A stretch of 64,000 nucleotides of DNA from Filobasidium wieringae (taxonomy: Eukaryota > Basidiomycota > Tremellomycetes > Filobasidiales > Filobasidiaceae). The notes under the pieces are model-generated. The model ran no database searches and was not told the DNA's origin. It saw only the letters and a list, made by a program, of their open reading frames with translations. Below are positions 55,924 to 64,000 of this stretch, one piece after another (positions within the stretch are counted from its first letter, which is position 1; each line of letters begins with the position of its first letter). The position numbers and the translations under genes are program-made. The DNA is taken from the NCBI GenBank assembly GCA_001600055.1, contig BCIV01000002.1, forward strand, positions 934,287-998,286, read 5' to 3'.

Positions 55924-57319
55924 GTTGATACGATAACGCTTTGTGTATGTGTAGTAAAGTGTAAAGAGATGCTAAAGTGCGAGTCGGGAAGACTTGGATT
56001 TAGAGATTGGAGAGCGATTGCTCGGAATGATCAACAGGTGGAACAACAAACAACAACGAGCGAGGATATATAGGCGATACACATCACGCGGCGAATACGG
56101 CACCTTTGATCGTTCGAATCTTGACGTCATCGATTAGAGATGGCTTTCTGAATCCGGTTACCTCCGCGTTGCCGCTAGCTTTTGGCAGGAAAGTGCAAAA
56201 AGAATGGTTCTGCTATAAGACTCGAACCCATTCCCGTTTCAAACCCGGGCAGTTCCTCACCGTTCCGCTAGTACCGTTATGCGAAGAAGGGCCGAGATTC
56301 AAGCAAGGTTCTATACAACAATATATTCCATTCTCAATTCCTGCGCATATCTCCTTTGACATGAGTGACTGATCGCCGGTCTTTGTTTTGGTAGAGTTTT
56401 ACCTGGAGAGGGCATCCGATCGCTCGAGTTGACTTGAAGGAGCTGAATGGTTGTGGTGCAGTCATGCAAAATCAGAACCCGGGTGTCTGATCTAAGACGC
56501 ATTTACGCCAGGCTGACCGAAGCTCATGGGTTTGTGAGCTCTCATATCAAACGGTCATCTAGCTTATCGCAAGTGTTTAAGTTTCCCCTGACAGGGCTCA
56601 CAGGCTGAGCATTCGATCGTTTTCCGCGACGGAATGACGTTTGGAAGCTTTGGAAGGACATCCCGATAAGCGGTTTCAGAACAATACCTTTGGTTGATTG
56701 ACGCGCCGATAGCTTCCGTTCGATCTGCTCAGATCAGACGTTTCAGTAGGAACAGCTACCCCTATCCATGTGTAAACGGCTTTTTTCCGAAAGGGTATGC
56801 CTTATACCAACAATCATTGTTTCGGTCGCCAACGTTTTGACCCGAAGAAGCTCGAGCGTAGAAAGTCGTTCAGCATTGTTGTCGTAAGATCGGTAATCAA
56901 CGCAAAACAACAAATATCGCGGATCGTCAGTGATCGACGGTCACCGACAATCCAAAGGTAGATCCTTATCAGTCCCCTCGCTTTCGGGAAATTCCTCTCC
57001 GCAGAATAAAATGTCGGTCGAGTTTTAGGTTTCCGTGGTGTTACAACTTTTAGCTTATAGAGCTTTTAGCCCGTTTAACGGGAGTCCCATGATAGTTAAA
57101 GGCCCTTTACTTCGACATTCCCACCTCATCTTATTGGATGTTAGGCCGAAGGTGCCTTTACTCGTGTTTCCTAGCAACGTTATATTCTTCACCCCTGGAT
57201 ACCACAACAAAGCATAATCTCCGTCCTCCATAATACAACAAAGCTCGCTCATGAGACTCTAATCCTGATATCGTAGCTGAACATACTATTCCAGCAATCG
57301 ATCGTATCTTTCACAAGTC
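55924..57319. other. Gene-free interval of 1.4 kb
   Basis: No ORF above about 65 codons has any motif, and the local sequence differs from flanking genes in lacking clear splice pairs. A degenerate tRNA-like element was examined at about 56215-56290 and rejected. The last about 100 bp include the 5' region of the methyltransferase gene. See findings. Confidence 0.5.
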
Positions 57320-59116
57320 ATGCATTCAGCTTATCGGCCAACCAACTACAGCCCCTTCGTCTATTCGTCCGGCGAAGCTGGTCCGTCCTCATATCACTCA
57401 ACACCACCAGGATGGCAGAGGTAAGTAAGCCCAGTGGTGATTCCGCTTGCCAGCCCGATTGACGATCTTCCTTGTAGTTCCCAAAGTTCCTGGACCTCCA
57501 GCTCGATGGCTACTCCGCATTCCCCTCCAAGCTCGAACAACACTTCTCCGAGTTCGATCAGACAGTACGAGTCGTACCCGGACAACCAGAACCATTACGG
57601 CTCCAGTAGCGGCTCTGAATGGTATCCCTATGAAGCGGAAGCTCATCAAGATATGTTCTTCGAGCCGACGAGGGATGGGAGTAGGATCGTCAAGCGGGGG
57701 AAGACGCCTTATGGGTTTCCGTGTGACGCTATGGAGCAAGAGGTCAGTTTCGACGCGTGTTCCACTTTTGTGAGAAATGTCCTGACAGACCCCCGTATTA
57801 TCCGACAAAGAGGTTGAACAGGCAGGTAAGTTGCGTTTGCCTACAAAAGGTTCGGGTAGATCACTGACGATCGTTCGATTTGATCGATCAGCACGACATG
57901 ATGAAACTGTGTAAGATCAGCCGTTCCTGTTTCGGATGAGAACCATGATCAACAGTTCTGATCGACTCGTCTGTGTCCCGATAGTCCTCGGCCGAAATTA
58001 CTACGGGCCATTACCAGATGTTCTTAACAGTCCTCCTTGTTTCGAAGGGGAGCCGAAACGTATTTTAGATCTGGGCACTGTGAGTGTCGTCTAAGGTGGA
58101 TGATGAGCCTGAACTTATGTTCAACGCCCATTCAACGCGAGCAGGGTACTGGAATGTATGTGAAAAGTCCCGAGGCATAGGAGGCTAAAGGAATGTACTG
58201 ATGTGGTGTACCTTGGCGATAGATGGGCAATGGAGATCGCCGAACAATTCCCTTCGTACGTTCATGCCAGTCCGTAGCATCACGACCTCGTAATGATATC
58301 ATTAATATCTCCATGCTAGAACGGAAGTAGTAGGAATAGATATGGTTCCCATACAAAGCCGGATGGTCCCTCCAAACTGCTCCTTTCAGATAGCAGATCT
58401 TAATGACGGTCTTCCCTTCGGAGTTGGGAGTTTTGATGTGGTACATCTTCGGTTCGCTCAGTCAGGCGTAAGTGTTCCTTTATTCAGAACCTTGAAACGA
58501 AACAACGGCACTGAAGTCGAACCGTCGGTGTGCAATCCAGCTCGTCTCCCCTGCCCACCTATTCACCGAGATATCCCGTATCCTACGCCCTGGAGGCATC
58601 TTTCTCTATCTAGATAGCCCTCCCTTTTCGCTCTGCACATCATCCTCGTCTTCTTCGTTTCGACCAGGAATAAGAGGGTTTCGGGACGCATACGATAGAG
58701 CCGCTTGGAGCAGGGGCGATCGGAGTGTTGTTCGGGATGGGGGAAAAGCGTTTAGATCGATGATGGACTGCGCATCTGGGTTGAGAATCATAGGTGGAGG
58801 GGAGATGAAAATTCCTCTTAGTGGATGGAGTGGGAGTGGTGAGTTATTTTATGATGGGTGATTCAGAATGAAGCTGATGGTTGATTCGTCAGATCTACAT
58901 TCCCGAGCTGTAGGCGAACTCGCTCTAGCAAATATGAGGGAGATGGTAGAAGCGGGTAAAGTCAGTCTACGACAAGCTGGAGGATATAGCGAGGCGCAGA
59001 TATCCTCCTTAGGTAGGTTGATATGGTGGTCGTCGAGTACAAATGCTGATGGCCAGCGATGAACAGAACGGGCATTTCTGATAGATTTACAGCGGTATCA
59101 GTTTAGTCAGAGGTAA
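57320..59116 (+). CDS. SAM-dependent methyltransferase (UMTA-like)
   Basis: Eleven exons: 57320-57420, 57478-57742, 57811-57825, 57892-57910, 57985-58079, 58145-58155, 58223-58269, 58328-58467, 58541-58838, 58893-59012, 59067-59116. The sum is 1161 nt, giving 386 aa. The N terminus is S/P-rich and disordered, then the UMTA-type lead RGKTPYGFPCDAMEQERLNR and QHDMMKLFLGRNYYGPLP. Motif I is RILDLGTGTGIWAMEIAEQF, followed by acidic-loop VGIDM and FDVVHLRFAQSG, then FTEISRILRPGGIFLYLD. These are class I Rossmann methyltransferase marks. Acceptor unknown. Three exons (15, 19 and 11 nt) are microexons; the 11-nt one supplies part of motif I. The donor after VHA is gtccgt, as in DAD2. Confidence 0.88.
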
Positions 59117-59588
59117 GCGAAGTAGGGAGGAACGTATAAGGATGAGCTCTGATCTTGCTGCTTTAACACTTTACCTTGATAGCCTTTACGCATATTATGC
59201 TGTCAAATCGAGATGAAACGAGTTGATCTCGATGTGTTCATGTGTTTCATCTTGGCTGAAAGTGTAAGCGCAAGTGTAAACAACGAGATCAATGCCAATT
59301 TGAAGCGCATCTTCGAGACCACCTTAAGTGACATGCCCACGCGTGAGAAAGCGATTCCCGTTGCTGTCGTGTTTCTGTCGAGGAGCAACTCGCGCTTTTC
59401 CGCCCAATCAGTCACGCTCTCCCTTCCCGCGCCAGCTCACGGACACTCGCTCACCCTCGCCCCATCCTCCACCACCACCTCCTCTCCCCTCCCATACCCA
59501 TATCTCCTCACATCTACATCCCCACCCTAGCCACCCAGCCTACACGACACAGACTCATACTCTCTCCCCAAAACACCACTCCTTCATC
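59117..59588. promoter_or_regulatory. ATP2 promoter with long C/T-rich tract
   Basis: 472 bp. From about 59410 to 59580 the + strand is strongly pyrimidine-rich (runs of CCTCC, CTCC, CCC and ACC). C/T-rich leaders just upstream of the ATG are common in highly expressed fungal genes, and this fits ATP2. Confidence 0.55.
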
Positions 59589-61764
<2,176 letters not shown>

Positions 61765-62770
61765 GCGTTTCGTACATGACGAAATGCGTGTCGAGAGCAA
61801 AAGACGGGTTGGCAGTAGTGTAGTAGAGAGGAAGTTGTGTGTTTCCCATGAAGTAGAGCATCGCAAAAGCAAAATTCAGAATCCTTTGATCGCTACAGGC
61901 GATGCGTTCCATACTATTCTTCGCGGTGTCATGAGTCTTCTGATCAATTCCTGGAGAACATTTAGCCTGAAGCCTTGCAGTACAAGATTTTGACCGACTA
62001 AAGCAGAATAAACGGTCCTGCCTGGCTCAATTGTCTATGACACGTCCTATAGTGGATTAAGCGTGGATGATCGCATCAATGCATAGATCAAGCTATCTGA
62101 CCAACATATGACGTGGGAAGAGTTCAAGGCAACCCTTGGGCAGCACGATTTGCGGTCTCTTTGGAGCGAAGGAAAAGGAAGTCTGCTTCTCACTTTGTAT
62201 TGACCCTGTGTCGTTACAACCGGGGGCAACTTAGTCGGTTTCACTTGATGTCAGTTGGCAGGTCCGGCCTAATGCCTGGTACTACGCTACTCGAAACCCG
62301 ATTACCTTCAAATACCCCAGGAAGAAGTAGACATGGTCATCGAGATGAGGCGCAGAAAGCCACTCGTTGCATACGAGCGAATTGTGAAGGAGGTTGGAAT
62401 CAGTACATATAGTGCTTGGTGGATCACAAAGTACCCAGAGTGCAAAGGGATGGGAACTGCAAACACGCCCATCTCGAAGTTTTCTCACGGCGAATGGGAC
62501 CCGAACAGGGTCCGCAGGCAGCAACTTCTACAAGAGGTTAGTATTCGGTTGCTACAGGTGAAAATCTTAGGTTGACTGTAAACTACCCACTACGAAAGGT
62601 ATCGAAAAACGCATCGGCAGAAGAGAAACCATATTGACTCGTGAGTAGGAGTGTCCGGTAACTTTGCTCACACCACTCCGATGGGTCATATGAAGTACAG
62701 TGCTATGATGCCCAGATCGTTGTTGTGACGAAGGTTGAGGTATTATAAAGGTATGGGAACTACGATACAA
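61765..62770. other. Intergenic, ATP2 3' flank and possible small gene
   Basis: About 1 kb. An AATAAA at 62007-62012 lies 243 nt past the ATP2 stop, far for a poly(A) signal. The only coding-like segment is described as a separate feature. The rest shows nothing. Confidence 0.45.
62275..62637 (+). CDS. Possible small spliced gene, unknown
   Basis: One frame opens at about 62275 and reads LRYSKPDYLQIPQEEVDMVI, then EMRRRKPLVAYERIVKEVGI, STYSAWWITKYPECKGMG and a helical ISKFSHGEWDPNRVRRQQLL. A gttagt donor at 62537 and an AG at 62598 would join it to VSKNASAEEKPY and a stop at 62635-62637. ERIVKEVGISTYSAWW resembles a helix-turn-helix. No clear start or upstream exon was found: an ATG at 62108 opens a 31-codon frame (MTWEEFKATLGQHDLRSLWS) but no donor links the two in phase. 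The ATG at about 62333 may be the true start. It could equally be a transposase relic. Confidence 0.3.
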
Positions 62771-63985
62771 TCAGAAGACGACAACCTTTGGCTTCTTAGG
62801 TACTCTTGCGACAGATGGAGCCTTCTTGACAGCCGGAGCGACTTTAGCAGCAGCAACGACAGGCTGAGTTTTAGCAGGGGCAGTCTGAGCCTTAGGAGCC
62901 GGCGCGCTGTTCTCCGGTAGATCCGCGTTTCCAGTAAACACTCCAGTCTCTCCAGCAATCTCCCTTGTCTGACGGTCAAAGTCTCGCTTCTCTTTGATCT
63001 TCTTGGCCAGTTTCTGGGCTTTCTCCGTGGTCTTCTTCTCGGCTGCTTTCTTTTCTAGTTCTACCCTCCGTCTTTTGACGACCATGAAATCGTCCTCATC
63101 GGCTCCAGCTCCGCTACCGATTCCGAATACGACTGCTCCATTCTCATCACCCAAAGCTTTGAGTTCATCGTTCACGTCGTCTTCCTCAGGCTTTTTACCC
63201 CGCTTGTCGTCTGGGCAGTCACTGGCACGATGATCAACCTTGCCACACACCTTGCAGCTTCCACCGTTAGGGTAGACCCCTCTGTCGTTCTGAGGGCAAG
63301 TGGATGCTAGATGTCCTTTCTGAAGGCAGATGAAGCACGAGGCGAAGGGAAGGCCGACTGAAGCTGGTTTAGGGCATCTTGACAAGGGATGTTGAGTGGA
63401 ATCACACCTGCACAAAGATCGTACACCAGACATTAGCGACCGACTAAGCTGAAACTGGGAGCCAAAATTACCTGTAACACCGTCCTCCGCTACCAGCAAC
63501 GTCCGATCCCATCTTCCCCTTCCCTCGCTTCATACCCTTCTGCGCCTGAACCTCCCCTTGGCCAACAGGGGCGTCTGGCGTCTGCGCTGCCAACAGCACG
63601 TTAGGGCATTCTCTTGCAGCATGACCCTTCTGCCGACAGGCGAAGCAGACCGTGGATGCGTTCTTGTTTTCGATTCGTCCCACTCGACGTTGCTCGGATT
63701 TATCAGCTTTACCTGAATGCAAGAACGTAGTTGATTAGCGATTGTCTTGCAATTGCGAAATCAGGAATGGACATGGGACTTACGCCTCACATCCTCGTTT
63801 CTTCCCCATCCACCGGAGCTGGCTCCACCCTCAGCGGAATCTGCTTGTGGCCTCTTCCTCTTCTTGTCGCCATCTGAGGCTTTGCTGCCAGATTCATCTG
63901 CAGCACGCTTAGCCCCCATATCAGAGGATTCCGCCTTTCCAGTCAGTTCCTCCCATGTGGAACCAACAGGGCCCTTTTTAGGCAT
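62771..63985 (-). CDS. ZCCHC9-like CCHC zinc-knuckle protein
   Basis: Three exons are visible: about 63985-63783 with the ATG at 63985 (MPKKGPVGSTWEELTGK), then about 63713-63472, then 63412-62771 (stop). Frame stays open above 63985 to the window edge, so the start may be further out. Four CCHC knuckles of the C-x2-C-x4-H-x4-C form are present: CFACRQKGHAAREC, CYRCDSTQHPLSRC, CFICLQKGHLASTC and CKVCGKVDHRASDC. The number, order and flanking text match ZCCHC9, an RNA-binding nuclear protein linked to ribosome biogenesis. A basic nuclear-type patch (KKRKRP) precedes them. A charged, helical region (VKRRRVELEKKAAEKKTT) and an A/P/K-rich tail follow. Confidence 0.85.
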
Positions 63986-64000
63986 TCCGAATGCAGTCAC

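Noticed and set aside
56215..56290. tRNA-like element on the minus strand (A-box-like TAGCGGAACGG, B-box-like GGTTCGAGTCT, anticodon-like loop)
   Set aside because: The acceptor ends do not pair, the D-loop is too long, and the variable loop is one nt. It does not fold as a tRNA.

Overview
The window is nuclear DNA from an intron-rich basidiomycete yeast, most likely a tremellomycete (Cryptococcus/Kwoniella type). The evidence is a gene roughly every 2.5-3 kb on both strands, many short (about 50-70 nt) GT-AG introns, and fungal proteins throughout (DASH subunit Dad2, Exo84, Nic96, a Zn2Cys6 regulator, Rco1, an ArAE/FUSC protein). I assembled exon models by hand. For 17 genes the whole coding sum is divisible by three, which supports those models. 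There are no rRNA or tRNA genes, CRISPR arrays or intact transposons.

Layout. 0-1.7 kb: no convincing gene. 1.7-8.0 kb: a MobA-like nucleotidyltransferase (-), L-rhamnonate dehydratase (+) and a Zn2Cys6 transcription factor (+), a possible small catabolic group. 8.7-15.0 kb: a 21-exon ABCC transporter (+). 15.2-20.9 kb (-): an intronless Myb-like protein, EXO84 and a single-pass membrane protein. 21.3-24.5 kb (+): eIF2B alpha and a disordered protein. 25.2-27.9 kb: a disordered protein (-), DAD2 (+) and a repeat-bearing ORF (-). 28.3-36.8 kb (+): an ArAE/FUSC membrane protein and an Rco1-like PHD protein. 36.9-44.1 kb: COG1 (-) and NIC96 (+), head to head. 44.3-55.9 kb (-): aspartokinase HOM3, BRF1, a YCF1-like ABCC transporter and a small coiled-coil protein. 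55.9-57.3 kb: no gene. 57.3-61.8 kb (+): a SAM methyltransferase and ATP2. 62-64 kb: a possible tiny spliced gene (+) and a ZCCHC9-like zinc-knuckle protein (-) at the edge.

Most genes are housekeeping: secretion (EXO84, COG1), translation and transcription (eIF2B alpha, BRF1, RCO1), nuclear pore (NIC96), kinetochore (DAD2), energy (ATP2) and amino-acid synthesis (HOM3). I found no obvious new multi-gene system. The most unusual signals concern gene architecture: microexons of 10-26 nt that carry essential motifs, two GC-AG introns, two 35-nt introns, a 6-nt initiator exon, and a 30-bp perfect palindrome inside an EXO84 intron.
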